Of a DNA stretch of 64,000 bases, positions 8,795 to 17,391 are shown in pieces (the first letter of the stretch is position 1; each line of letters begins with the position of its first letter). The position numbers were made by a program, and so were the translations under genes. Below the pieces are notes generated by a model, which was not told the DNA's origin, made no database searches, and worked only from the letters and a program-made list of their open reading frames with translations. The DNA comes from PLanc-01 sp035342095 (GTDB lineage: Bacteria > Planctomycetota > Phycisphaerae > Sedimentisphaerales > Anaerobacaceae): assembly GCA_035342095.1 (NCBI GenBank), contig DAOQWL010000019.1, positions 1-64,000 on the forward strand, read 5' to 3'.

Positions 8795-9808
8795 ATGCTT
8801 GATTTTCTGCGACAGATCGTTGTGGGGTTCTGGGCGACGTTGGCGGAAATGTCGCCGTACTTGCTGTTCGGCTTCTTTGTCGCGGGCGTGATGGCCATGT
8901 TCGTGTCCCGGCGGATGGTCGAGCGGCACCTGGGCGGCGCCGGCGTGATGCCGATCTTCAAGGCATCGCTTTTTGGCGTCCCGCTGCCTCTGTGTTCGTG
9001 CGGCGTGATCCCGGTCGCCATGTCCCTGCACAAACACGGCGCCGGTCGGGGGGCGACGGTCGCCTTCCTGCTCTCCACGCCGCAGACGGGGGCGGACAGC
9101 ATCCTCGTGACCTACAGCCTCCTGGGACCGGTCTTCGCGATCTTCCGACCTGTCGCAGCTCTGGTAACCGGCCTGGTCGGCGGGGTCCTCGTGAATCTCT
9201 TCGGACAGAAGAACGGATCGCCGGCGCAGGCCGCTGCGGACGCGCCTCGGGAGCCCGAGCCCGTCGTGACGCTCGCCCGGAGAATCCGCGACGGTCTCAA
9301 GCATGGCTTCGTGACCCTGCCTCGGAATATCGGCAAACCACTGCTGATCGGTCTGGTCGTGGCAGGGGTCATCTCGGCCCTTGTGCCCGCCAACTTCTTC
9401 GCCGACCGCCTGGGCAAGGGTCTGCCCGCGATGCTGGTGATGATGCTGATCGGCATCCCGATCTACGTGTGCGCCTCGGCATCCGTTCCGGTGGCCGCAG
9501 CGCTGATTGCCGCCGGACTGAGTCCGGGCGCCGCCTTCGTCTTTCTCATGACAGGCCCGGCGACGAACGCAGCGGGCCTGACGACAATCTGGAACACCCT
9601 GGGCCGGCGCACCGCGATCCTCTACCTCGTCACCGTGGCCTCGTGCGCCCTGGCAGGGGGCCTCATCCTCGACGCCCTCGTCGAACAGGTCGATATCGCC
9701 GCCGGAACGCACGTCCACGACATGGGAACGGGCTGGATCCAGCACGCCTCCGCCATCATCCTGCTGGCGATCCTTGGCTACGCCCTATTCACGCCGAAAC
9801 GTGACTGA
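8795..9808 (+). CDS. PF03773-like permease (ArsP/SO_0444 family)
   Basis: Inner-membrane permease, 337 residues, with about eight to ten predicted membrane helices. The hallmark PLPLCSCGVIPVA is present, with two Cys in the first half, and the repeat motif MTGPATNAAG in the second half. Characterised relatives export methylarsenite, and SO_0444-type members are linked to copper or zinc tolerance. It is the last gene of the Rrf2-Hcp unit, only 3 nt after the ferredoxin gene. The C-terminus holds a short His segment (THVHD) before the last helix. Substrate unknown; a thiol-reactive metal or metalloid compound is the best guess. Confidence 0.88.
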   Translation: MLDFLRQIVVGFWATLAEMSPYLLFGFFVAGVMAMFVSRRMVERHLGGAGVMPIFKASLFGVPLPLCSCGVIPVAMSLHKHGAGRGATVAFLLSTPQTGADSILVTYSLLGPVFAIFRPVAALVTGLVGGVLVNLFGQKNGSPAQAAADAPREPEPVVTLARRIRDGLKHGFVTLPRNIGKPLLIGLVVAGVISALVPANFFADRLGKGLPAMLVMMLIGIPIYVCASASVPVAAALIAAGLSPGAAFVFLMTGPATNAAGLTTIWNTLGRRTAILYLVTVASCALAGGLILDALVEQVDIAAGTHVHDMGTGWIQHASAIILLAILGYALFTPKRD

Positions 9809-9853
9809 CCGAATCCGTGAAACCACGAAGCACACGAAGGGAAACGAATCGGC

Positions 9854-9970
9854 TCAGGCGGGGACGTCGAGATCGCAGAGGAAATGGAACTCCCGGTCCG
9901 CGCCGGTGTCTATCAGAATAGGCACGCCTCGATCTTCGCTGATCGCGTGCAAGCCAGGATGATGAAAGCC
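9854..9970 (-). pseudogene. Possible 3' fragment of a lost gene
   Basis: The reverse strand reads about 38 residues that look like a real protein tail (ISEDRGVPILIDTG, then DREFHFLCDLDVPA) before a stop. The frame upstream becomes His/Arg-rich nonsense inside the next gene. No family recognised. It might be the remnant of a gene cut by a deletion. Confidence 0.25.
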
Positions 9971-9994
9971 AGGATTGTCTTGGAGCGGACTTCG

Positions 9995-10513
9995 ATGAGA
10001 ATGGCAGCTATGTCTCTGTCGTTGGTGATGTGTTGGATGCCCTTGGACAGCGAGAAGCACGTCAGGACAGAGGCGAATATGCGACTCATGGCGACGGGGG
10101 TAAGAGCTTTCGTGGAAGCGTCGGGGCGACTACCCACGGCTGAGGAAGGGCTGAGCGTCCTCGTCATGAAGCCCGCGGATTGGCCCGGTGGTCTTTTCTG
10201 GGCTGCCTTTCTGGAGACCTCTGACCTGCCGTGCGATGGGTGGATGCGTGAGTTCGTGTATGTCCTGGATGCGAATCTGCCGCATGGTTTTGGCATCTAC
10301 TCCTGTGGCGAGGATGGCAAGACGATCTCCAACGGCAACGACCGCGATGATCTGAACACGTGGAACACCTTAGCACCCTGGAGAAGCTACTATGGAGGCG
10401 GGTCCGTGAGGCATGTGGTGAAGCGATGGATAGTGTTGCTCTTGGCCGCCGTTCTTGCCGTCACGGCGACACTCACCTTATTGCGGCGGCTACCATTCGC
10501 CAAGCAACAGTAG
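9995..10513 (+). CDS. Pseudopilin-G-like domain protein with C-terminal anchor
   Basis: About 172 residues. The middle matches the C-terminal domain of type II secretion major pseudopilins (GspG): LPTAEEGLSVLV, then DGWMREFVYV, then FGIYSCGEDGK and DDLNTW, in the right order and spacing. The prepilin cleavage motif and long N-terminal helix are missing. Instead there is a short hydrophobic N-terminus and a C-terminal membrane helix (WIVLLLAAVLAVTATLTLL) with a basic tail. The start at 9995 has GGAG 9 nt upstream; starts at 9884 or 9959 in the same frame are alternatives. It cannot enter a pilus by the usual route. Function unknown. Confidence 0.65.
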   Translation: MRMAAMSLSLVMCWMPLDSEKHVRTEANMRLMATGVRAFVEASGRLPTAEEGLSVLVMKPADWPGGLFWAAFLETSDLPCDGWMREFVYVLDANLPHGFGIYSCGEDGKTISNGNDRDDLNTWNTLAPWRSYYGGGSVRHVVKRWIVLLLAAVLAVTATLTLLRRLPFAKQQ

Positions 10514-10818
10514 CGGTTGTCCCCCACACGGTCTTGTCCGTTCGTAGTGACGCCGTGAGGTGTTATCTTCCGGTGATCCGTGCCCCGTGACTGGTGGCCC
10601 GAGCCACGAAGCACAGGACACGAGCCGCAAGCCAGCTATGCCCCTTCGGCAGGCTCAGGCAGGCTCTCATGGGCAGACTACGAACGGCCTGTTCATCACT
10701 CACCATCTTGCACTATCCGATACGGCATGCCATCATGATCCTGACGGGCGAAAAGGAAACCGGATATCGGGAGTACATAGAGCGTAGAGATAGAAAACGC
10801 ACGGGAGGTCGAGGAAGC
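10514..10818. other. Intergenic region, no gene seen
   Basis: About 300 nt without a believable gene. It contains CCACGAAGCACA (near 10603), close to a phrase at 9823-9836 (CCACGAAGCACACG), and CCCTTCGGCAGGCTC (near 10640). Both look like dispersed repeat fragments. The right end carries the ribosome site for the next gene. Confidence 0.4.
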
Positions 10819-11172
10819 ATGTCATTCTGGCTGGATACGCGAGGCAAAGGCGGCAAAGGCCATCTGTGGCAGATCGATACCGACCCTTTTGCGGTGATAG
10901 GCGCGCTGGCATTCGCAGCCGTGGTCGTCGGCATGGGACTGATCGTGCATCCGGTGTTGACAGGGTGGCTATCGGTCGTCCTGCTCCTGAGCGGTCTCGC
11001 CTGTTTGACGGCTGCGAAGATCTCGCTATACAGGCAGGGAACCTGGCTCTCCTTCGGTCCTGCCTTGATGTCCCGAGGGTGCGCGAGCCTCTACAAGGTC
11101 GCCTATGTCCTCATGGGTATGGGCGTCCTGCTTGCGCTTCTGCTGCTGAGTGCACTGCAGTGCCTCGCATGA
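10819..11172 (+). CDS. Small membrane protein of unknown function
   Basis: 117 residues with three predicted membrane helices (around 28-48, 52-68 and 92-114) and charged loops. The ATG at 10819 follows GAGGAAGC and a GGAGG a little further up. In-frame starts upstream give Arg-rich sequence unlike the rest. No family recognised. It sits between the pseudopilin-like gene and the FRG gene in an accessory-looking stretch. Confidence 0.6.
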   Translation: MSFWLDTRGKGGKGHLWQIDTDPFAVIGALAFAAVVVGMGLIVHPVLTGWLSVVLLLSGLACLTAAKISLYRQGTWLSFGPALMSRGCASLYKVAYVLMGMGVLLALLLLSALQCLA

Positions 11173-11243
11173 CGTGGACACAGGAATCGAGACCTTAACA
11201 CGCCATAACCTGTCCGTAAGAAGATGCGATGTGAGGTATTTGC

Positions 11244-12057
11244 ATGGCAGACGACGGGAATCCCGTTAGACTAACCTCAATAATAGAGGCCCTCCGAGTG
11301 TTCACTGAACTGCAAGGGAGGGTGGTTGTGCCGTGGTCAATCGAGACGTTATGGGGGACTCGTGCCTTCGATCGACCGGGAACCTCGGCAGAACTTGTCG
11401 CGTCTTGAGAAGCTCAGTTTGGAGCGTCAGAGTGTAGATCTGTTCCGGTCCACGGCGAGGTTCTTCACCGACACCGGCGAACAAGGCGCTTTGACCAACG
11501 ATATCACCGCCTTGATGGTACTGCGCCACTATGGTGTACCAACACGTCTTCTGGACTGGTCTATGTCTCCTTGGGTCGCAGCATACTTTGCCATTTGCCA
11601 TCACGATGGTGAGGACGGCGAGATATGGAGTTTCGACGAGCATCACTATGAATTGGAGGGAGGGAAGCAATGGAAACAGTGGCCGGAAACAACCGCTGAT
11701 GGTAGTGGAAACGGGGCGAAATGGGATCCACGGTTGACTGCATTTTCACTCAGTGAGCCGCCGGACTGGTTCGTCTGTGGCTTCTATGACGTCGGCTTTC
11801 CTCGGCAGAATGCCCAACACGGTGTTTACAGCATGACGGCACGTTTCGGATGTGACCACAGATCTGCAATCGCGGGGCTTCTGAGAGAACCTTCGCGTTA
11901 CCAACTCTATATCGTTGATGCCGTGCTCAAGCCCATACTGCGGGATTTCCTTCGCGAGAAACATGGTATCTGGAGAGGAACGCTCTATCCCGATTCGGCC
12001 GGAGCTGCTGACACAGCGCGCGCCGTGTTTTGCGAAGACACTGTGCGACGAGTATAG
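11244..12057 (+). CDS. FRG-domain protein with apparent frameshift
   Basis: FRG domain of unknown biochemical role, named for its FRGQ-like motif. Two frames are needed to read it. Frame one starts at ATG 11244 (GAGG 7 nt upstream) and gives MADDGNPVRLTSIIEALRVF, the usual N-terminus. Frame two, open from 11326 to 12057, gives CRGQSRRYGGLVPS, then TRLLDWSMSPWVAAYFA, the family hallmark. The switch falls at about 11316-11328 in a G/T-rich run and requires skipping one base. Without it the first frame ends in a stop near 11406. This may be a sequencing or assembly error, a real inactivating mutation, or phase variation. A TTG start at 11326 alone would cut into the domain. Confidence 0.75.
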
Positions 12058-12080
12058 CCGTACGCATACGAGCAGTGGTG

Positions 12081-12090
12081 CCCCCCCCCC
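12081..12090 (+). repeat. C10 homopolymer tract
   Basis: Ten consecutive C residues, 24 nt downstream of the FRG-domain stop codon. Such tracts slip during replication and sequencing. None of the recognised genes contains a comparable run. Confidence 0.9.
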
Positions 12091-12492
12091 TTGACGCCCT
12101 CACAGGCGACCATTCCCGTCACTTCGCGGGACGTCCGGTTGTCTGTAATGCCAAATCGGAATACCAATTGGCAGGGTGGGCGGCGCCCCCGACAAAGATA
12201 CTGGTCGGTAAGGAACTGGTTGAGCATACACTCTGGTTGCGCCGAGCGAAGCAAGGCTTCGCTGTGTCCGTCCTGCGCTTCGTGGTAGGATTTCCCTTCG
12301 GGCGGCTTCGTTAGTCCTTGCCGGGCAGGGGTTTACGAAATGCACAACTCCGGAGATATTGTGGTCCATTCCATTGACAGCAAATACTGGTGGATGTACC
12401 ATAGCTGTGTGTAGTTGAGAGTCCATCATACACTTGGAAAGGCACGTCCATGAAGAAGCGACTGCGACGCGCGGGGGGGCAGCAGGCAGAGT

Positions 12493-12503
12493 GGGGGGGG
12501 GGG
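12493..12503 (+). repeat. G11 homopolymer tract
   Basis: Eleven consecutive G residues, with a G7 run about 20 nt before it. It lies outside genes. The true length needs read-level confirmation. Confidence 0.9.
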
Positions 12504-12712
12504 CACGTGGGCCTGGGAAACGACGAGTCCTGAGACGGTTGCCTCGGGTACAGCCGCCACTCTCGGCCGCGACGTAGAACCCGCGTGCGGGATGGTCGAG
12601 TGCCGCCCGAACGCCGCGAAGACGAAGGGATCGAGTCACGAGCGGCGATTTCCCCACCGCGAAAGAGGCGAACCATGCGAAATCAACGCTCCTTCATCCA
12701 TCATCAATGGTT

Positions 12713-12925
12713 TCACGTCTTCGCTTTCTTTTTCCTCAGCAGGACGGTCGTAACGAGGATCCCGGTCACCAAGCCCAGGGCGAAGGTCAGCATCAGCAGC
12801 AGGGCCCTGGACATCTGCACGTGCAAGAGGAGAATTCGGGCCTCCGCCGGCTCGCTGTTCTGCAGGAAAATGATGATCGTGAAGACCAGCAGCACGACGA
12901 TGGCGACCAGCTTGACCTTTCGCAT
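12713..12925 (-). CDS. LapA-domain (DUF1049-like) small membrane protein
   Basis: 70 residues with two membrane helices (about 5-22 and 38-62) joined by a short segment with the LapA-type motif FLQNSEPAEARILLL, and a basic tail (RKKKAKT). LapA-type proteins are small inner-membrane proteins associated in enterobacteria with lipopolysaccharide-assembly regulation. Length and topology fit the family. AAGGAA lies 7 nt before the ATG at 12925. It is isolated from other genes. Confidence 0.85.
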   Translation of the reverse strand: MRKVKLVAIVVLLVFTIIIFLQNSEPAEARILLLHVQMSRALLLMLTFALGLVTGILVTTVLLRKKKAKT

Positions 12926-13096
12926 GGCTCGTTCCTTCCACAGACCCTGTCCATTTCATAACTCCCGGCTCGCGTTGCCCACCGGCGTGCGCATCAGGAT
13001 AATGCACCTGGCGGAGGATTTCAAACCCGAATGCCTCCCCGGCCACGAGTCGCGAACCACGGCATTGAAACCTCTGGTGAACGCATGCCCGACGCA

Positions 13097-13122
13097 GTCA
13101 TTCCGGCGAAAGCGGGAATCCA
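13097..13122 (-). repeat. 26-nt palindromic dispersed repeat, copy 2
   Basis: GTCATTCCGGCGAAAGCGGG followed by AATCCA. It is the reverse-complement match of 98-123, with two differences. It lies 30 nt downstream of the stop of the MFS/spermidine-synthase-like gene, again at the 3' side of a reverse-strand gene. Confidence 0.6.
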
Positions 13123-13153
13123 GTCTCTCGGTCGCGCGGTCAGCGGAAGTCCG

Positions 13154-15685
13154 TCAGTTCCCGATGGCGTCGCGGAGTTCGAGCTTCTCGATGGGCGGCG
13201 CGATGAAGAGACGCTCGGGGAACTTCCGGCGGGCGATCAGGTCGTCGTAGATCCGCTGGCCTTCGGAGACGTTCAATCCCAGGCCCGCCAGGTACTGGAG
13301 ACGCAGGTTGCGATCCGTGTTGATCTGGGCGTCCGCGAGCCAGGGCGCGAGGTCGGGACCCCGGCCCGCGTAGGTCGCGAGCAGGTCCATCGCGGTGTGG
13401 AACTCCACCTCGCGCAGGGACTCGACCACCCGGGCGTGGTCCTCGCGGTCTAGGCGGTCCTGCAGGGCGGGCACGTCGATCCGCAGGGGCTCGACCCGTC
13501 CGAGCAGGACGACGTCGTAACCTTCTCCGTGGATGTCGTTGCTCCAGAGTGTCCCTTCCGGAAAGACGGTGAAGAAGGTGGCGATCTCGCTCTGGACCAC
13601 GTCCTCGGCGCTCTCGTAGAGGGGCACCCACTGCGTGACGAGCCCGCCGGGGTTCAGGTGACGCTTGCAGAGGTCGAAGTACTCGCGCGTGTAAAGGGCG
13701 GCGGAGCCTTTCACCCACGGATGGATCGGATCCGAGGTGATCACGTCGAACTTCTGCGAGGTCGTGAGGATGTAGTGGCGGGCATCGTCGTAGACGATCT
13801 CGACGCGCGGGTCGTCCACCACGCCGTGATTCTCTTTCGCGAAGTACCGCGACGCGACCTTCGGGATCAGCGGCTCGATCTCGCACAGGACGATCCGCTC
13901 AACCTCGGGGTGCAGCACGAAGCATCCCGCGGTGACTCCCGCGCCGCAGCCGACGACCAGGACCTTCCGCGGCTTCGGGTGCAGCAGGGCGGACAGGTGC
14001 CCGAGCATCCGCTGGAGTCGCATGTCCGTGGGCTCGGTCGAGGCCTCCACCTTGCCGCAGACGTGGAAGCTCGTGACGTCCCCGTCGAGACGGGTCACCG
14101 CGACCGCGGAGTTCCTCCCTTCACCGACGTAGAGGACCTCGGCGGTTCCCGTCCGCGTCGGGAGGTAACGGCCGCAAGCGACCAGCGCGGGCGGGATCGG
14201 TGCAGTCCGCCAGATCAGGACCGTCGCGAGGGCCGAGATGCCGGCCACGACTGCGACTGCTGCCACGAGGATAGAAGGTGAGAAGGTACGAAGGTCAGAA
14301 GGTCGGACAGTCCGGCCTTGCTCCACGCTCAGCTTGTCCCAGGGGACCAGCGTCAGTGCCGCCGCCAGCGCCGCCAGGGCGATCATAATCCGCTCGCTGT
14401 TCTGTGTTCCGAGGCAGGGGATCAGGACCATGCTGAAGGCGAGCGAGCCGACGATGGCGCCGACCGTATTGGCTGCGTAGATGCTTGCGACGATCCGCCC
14501 GGGATCTTGGCCTCGCGATCCCGCCCAGGCCAGTGCCAGCGGGAAACTCGCGCCCCAGAGGATCGCGCCGGGCAGGACCACCCAGAGGCAGCGGACCAGG
14601 TCGATCTGGAAGTTGAGCCAGGGGCTCTTCGCCAGCGACGGATCGATTGGCCAGTAGGGGACCGATTCGCCCAGAGCGTAGGCGGCCCAGGCGACCGCGA
14701 GCGTCAGGAGCAGTTGGCAGACGCCCAGGGCGCGTCGCGGCCGACGGCTCTCCCTCGCGATTGCCGACCCCACGCTGCTGCCGATGCCCAGTCCGACGAG
14801 AAAGGCCGCGAGGATGAGGGAGAACGTGTAGACCGTGCCGCCCAGGAGCAGGGACAGGACGTGGGTCCAGACGACCTCGGCGCCGAGGGCACACAAGCCG
14901 GAAAGCCCGATGACGACGTAAGCCGCACCATGGCGGGAACCCAACGCCTGGGATTCGAGCGGGCGGGCCCATTCGAGAGAGCCTGTCGGCGGCTGATAGG
15001 CCGAGCGTCCCGCCAGGAGCAGCGCGATGGACGCCACGGCCAGATTCAAGGCCCCTGCGACGCAGGTCGCGACCACCATGTCGTAGACCCTGAGCAGGTA
15101 GAAGCCTGCGAGCAGACAGCCCAGGACCGCGCCGGCGATATTGCTCGCATAGAAGAAGCCGAGCCAGGCGATTCCTCGCGGCGTGGCCTGCACCCTGCGG
15201 GCAATGGCGGGCAACGTCGCGCCCATCAGCATGGTGGGTGTCAGCAGGCACAAGGCACAGACCCCGGCCCGCACGACGATGCTGCCCAGGCCGTGGCCGA
15301 TATGCGCCGCGTAGAGCCGATGGATGTGAGGAAGCCCGACGAGCAGGATCAGGCCGAAAGCACCGATGCCCAGCTCGATCAGGGCGTAGACCCGCAAGGG
15401 GTGCCGTCGGGGAGAGACGAGCCGGGGGAACAGCAGGCTGCCCAGGCACATGCCGCCCATGAAGGTGCCCAGCAGGACGCCCAGAGACGCTGCGGACGAC
15501 CCGATGACCAACTGCAGCGACTGGAGCCAGACGATCTCGTAGATCAGAGCGGAGCACCCGCTGCCGACGAACAGAACCGCGAGCAATGGCAGAGGCGCCG
15601 ACCCCGGTCTGTCCAGTCCGCGATCGTCCCCGAGAGCCGGCCCAGGCAATGGATTCTCCGATGCGCCCATAGCACCTGTCGTCAT
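13154..15685 (-). CDS. Fused MFS-like / spermidine-synthase-like membrane protein
   Basis: 843 residues. The N-terminal two thirds hold about twelve to fourteen hydrophobic helices in two halves, resembling the membrane part of fused MFS/spermidine synthase proteins. The C-terminal part (about 530-800) is a Rossmann methyltransferase fold of the spermidine-synthase type: VLVVGCGAGVTAGC as the nucleotide loop, LCEIEP as the acidic strand end, YDDARHY, and DVITSDPIHPW. Members of this fusion family are common in Planctomycetota, but activity is mostly unproven, so polyamine synthesis should not be assumed. The ATG at 15685 follows AGGG. Expressed alone on the reverse strand. Confidence 0.9.
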   Translation of the reverse strand: MTTGAMGASENPLPGPALGDDRGLDRPGSAPLPLLAVLFVGSGCSALIYEIVWLQSLQLVIGSSAASLGVLLGTFMGGMCLGSLLFPRLVSPRRHPLRVYALIELGIGAFGLILLVGLPHIHRLYAAHIGHGLGSIVVRAGVCALCLLTPTMLMGATLPAIARRVQATPRGIAWLGFFYASNIAGAVLGCLLAGFYLLRVYDMVVATCVAGALNLAVASIALLLAGRSAYQPPTGSLEWARPLESQALGSRHGAAYVVIGLSGLCALGAEVVWTHVLSLLLGGTVYTFSLILAAFLVGLGIGSSVGSAIARESRRPRRALGVCQLLLTLAVAWAAYALGESVPYWPIDPSLAKSPWLNFQIDLVRCLWVVLPGAILWGASFPLALAWAGSRGQDPGRIVASIYAANTVGAIVGSLAFSMVLIPCLGTQNSERIMIALAALAAALTLVPWDKLSVEQGRTVRPSDLRTFSPSILVAAVAVVAGISALATVLIWRTAPIPPALVACGRYLPTRTGTAEVLYVGEGRNSAVAVTRLDGDVTSFHVCGKVEASTEPTDMRLQRMLGHLSALLHPKPRKVLVVGCGAGVTAGCFVLHPEVERIVLCEIEPLIPKVASRYFAKENHGVVDDPRVEIVYDDARHYILTTSQKFDVITSDPIHPWVKGSAALYTREYFDLCKRHLNPGGLVTQWVPLYESAEDVVQSEIATFFTVFPEGTLWSNDIHGEGYDVVLLGRVEPLRIDVPALQDRLDREDHARVVESLREVEFHTAMDLLATYAGRGPDLAPWLADAQINTDRNLRLQYLAGLGLNVSEGQRIYDDLIARRKFPERLFIAPPIEKLELRDAIGN

Positions 15686-15765
15686 GATACCCTGATAGTG
15701 GCTTGTGAGGAATCAGCGGTTGCGAATTCCTGGGAGAATCCGCGTGGGCGTCCGGAGCGAAGGGG

Positions 15766-16569
15766 CTACTCCAGGTGGATGACGCCGCGTTTTTTGTCGG
15801 CCTTGAGACCTGCTTCCTTCAGCGTGTCATACAAGTACCGGCATTGGCGGACCTTGACGAACTCGAACTCGGGGTCCGAGTCGTCCTTGGTGATCAGCAC
15901 GACCGTCCCGATCCCCAGGATGCACTCGAGCAGCGAGCGGCGGAGCTTCAGGTCGATGACGCGGAACATGTCGATATTGTCCACGTGGCGGTCGAAGATG
16001 CCTCGCGACCACTCGATGCGGTCCGGCGTCACCTCGTAGGCGATGCTCTTGATCACCGCGATCTTCCAGGCGAGAACCATCATCGCGACGACCGTCAGTC
16101 CGAGAGCCCCGAGGTCGATCCAGCGTTCGACCTGCATGAGTCGTGCTGGCGGAACGTTGACCTTCGGGATATACGAGAGCACCCTGGCAACCGGATAGTG
16201 ATAGACCGCCCAACAGAGTGCGACGAGGCAGGCGACCTTGAGAGCGGCGCCGGCCACCGCGAGCAGACTGGGCCTGCCAAACCAGAGGACATCGCTTTCG
16301 GGCTGTCCCTCCGTTCCCTCGGCGGCCTGCTCCTCAGACTGCTCTTCCGCCGGGTCCTCCTGGCCCGCCGCGGCTGCCTTGCGGAGTTCGGGAGTCAGGA
16401 ACTCGCCGCAGTAACGGCATTTGATCGCCTGAAAGCGGATCGTCTCGGCGCAAAACGGACACGCCTTCGTTCGGTGCCGGGTCCCAGGCGACCTGGGCAC
16501 AGGCACGGAATCGACCTGCTGCGACGTGGTCTTGTCATCCGAATGGGTTCTCAATTGCCAGTTCGTCAT
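15766..16569 (-). CDS. Zinc-ribbon and PH-domain membrane protein
   Basis: About 267 residues. It has a zinc ribbon near residues 37-55 (CPFCAETIRFQAIKCRYCG), an acidic Glu/Ala-rich linker, two membrane helices, then a bacterial PH domain with the pattern YEVTPDRIEWSRGIFDRHVD and DMFRVIDLKLRRSLLECILG. Such proteins sit in the inner membrane with ribbon and PH domain in the cytoplasm; their role is structural or regulatory and not established. The ATG at 16569 is preferred over an upstream TTG because GAGAGG precedes it, though closely. Confidence 0.88.
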   Translation of the reverse strand: MTNWQLRTHSDDKTTSQQVDSVPVPRSPGTRHRTKACPFCAETIRFQAIKCRYCGEFLTPELRKAAAAGQEDPAEEQSEEQAAEGTEGQPESDVLWFGRPSLLAVAGAALKVACLVALCWAVYHYPVARVLSYIPKVNVPPARLMQVERWIDLGALGLTVVAMMVLAWKIAVIKSIAYEVTPDRIEWSRGIFDRHVDNIDMFRVIDLKLRRSLLECILGIGTVVLITKDDSDPEFEFVKVRQCRYLYDTLKEAGLKADKKRGVIHLE

Positions 16570-16695
16570 ATCCTCTCTGTTTATCGGCCACAAGGACCCA
16601 GAAAGGCCAGCGTTGCAAGCGATTCGACAGCAATTCGCCTTATCGGACGTGTGTAGAGCCTGCCCACAGGGGTGTGTCTTCAGGAGGAGGCGGTT

Positions 16696-16875
16696 GTGGC
16701 GACGCTGCGGTCGGAGACCGGCGTGTTGGCGGCGAGACTGGCATATGTGATTCTCTCCACCGTCGAATCAGCCTTGATTGTCACAATCTACGGCCTGAGC
16801 CTCTCCGCCCTCGGCGAAGTCCTCCAGCGACGGGAGAAAGAGATCCTGCGGGTCGTCGCACAGGAAGTGGAATAG
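16696..16875 (+). CDS. Small single-helix membrane protein, GTG start
   Basis: 59 residues: a short N-terminus, one membrane helix (AYVILSTVESALIVTIYGLSL) and an amphipathic charged tail (LQRREKEILRVVAQEVE). A very strong ribosome site, AGGAGGAGG, ends 5 nt before the GTG at 16696, which is the main reason to believe it. No family recognised. It is divergent from the zinc-ribbon/PH gene, with 126 nt between them. Confidence 0.5.
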   Translation: MATLRSETGVLAARLAYVILSTVESALIVTIYGLSLSALGEVLQRREKEILRVVAQEVE

Positions 16876-17391
16876 GACAAGGAGTTCCAATCGTGCGGCG
16901 GTGACTACCGCAATGGGGCCTCGTGCTGCGCGCCTGACTGGACCACCCCCAGCAGTTCTTTGGACGGGCCCGCGATCTCGGAGGTATCCAGCAAACAGAA
17001 CCGCGGCGCCTTTCGACGGCATTGTCTCTTGCCTTCATCGAGCCACGGGCAATCTTTGCACTGTTCTGTCATTCCCAGCCTCTCTATCTCAATCCGGACG
17101 GATATCGTCCTTTCTCATCGCGTCGTTTCTGCTTTCGCACCCCAGGAGGTCCGCTTTCCCGTACAGGAAATTCCCTTCGATGCGCCAACGAAATGATGAC
17201 TGAAGCAATTATAATAAGGTAGCATCAGATGTTCGGCGTGTCAAGCTCTAATTCACCGCGCGGCGATTCTGCGACATCGGTGCTCTATTTCCGGCGGCGG
17301 ACTGTTGACGATGGAGCCCCGGTAGGGTAACATGAGAAGAGGTCTGTCGTGGAACTCCAGTTCACGTCATTCAACGTTGAGGGCAGGAGTC
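16876..17391. other. Intergenic region, no gene seen
   Basis: About 515 nt without a believable gene. The stretch around 17200-17230 is AT-rich (contains ATTATAATAAGG) and is a plausible promoter zone for the prepilin-like gene that follows, but no clean -35/-10 pair was identified. Confidence 0.45.

Larger units (their letters stand above)
12058..12712. other. Gene-free region with homopolymer tracts
   Basis: About 650 nt with no believable gene on either strand. It contains a run of ten C (12081-12090), one of seven G near 12472 and one of eleven G (12493-12503), plus short GC-rich hairpins such as GAAGCAAGGCTTC near 12246. It looks like degraded sequence between the FRG gene and a reverse-strand membrane protein gene. 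Confidence 0.5.

Noticed and set aside
7637..9745. 702-codon reverse-strand open frame opposite the ferredoxin and permease genes
   Set aside because: Asp/Arg/His-biased antisense translation; the forward frames carry recognised motifs.
12926..13153. Sequence near 13020 (TTTCAAACCCGAATGC) resembling a tRNA T-arm
   Set aside because: No acceptor stem, anticodon arm or D-arm could be placed around it.
14318..16039. 573-codon forward open frame opposite the MFS/spermidine-synthase-like gene
   Set aside because: Gln/Asp/Arg-rich antisense sequence without domain signals.
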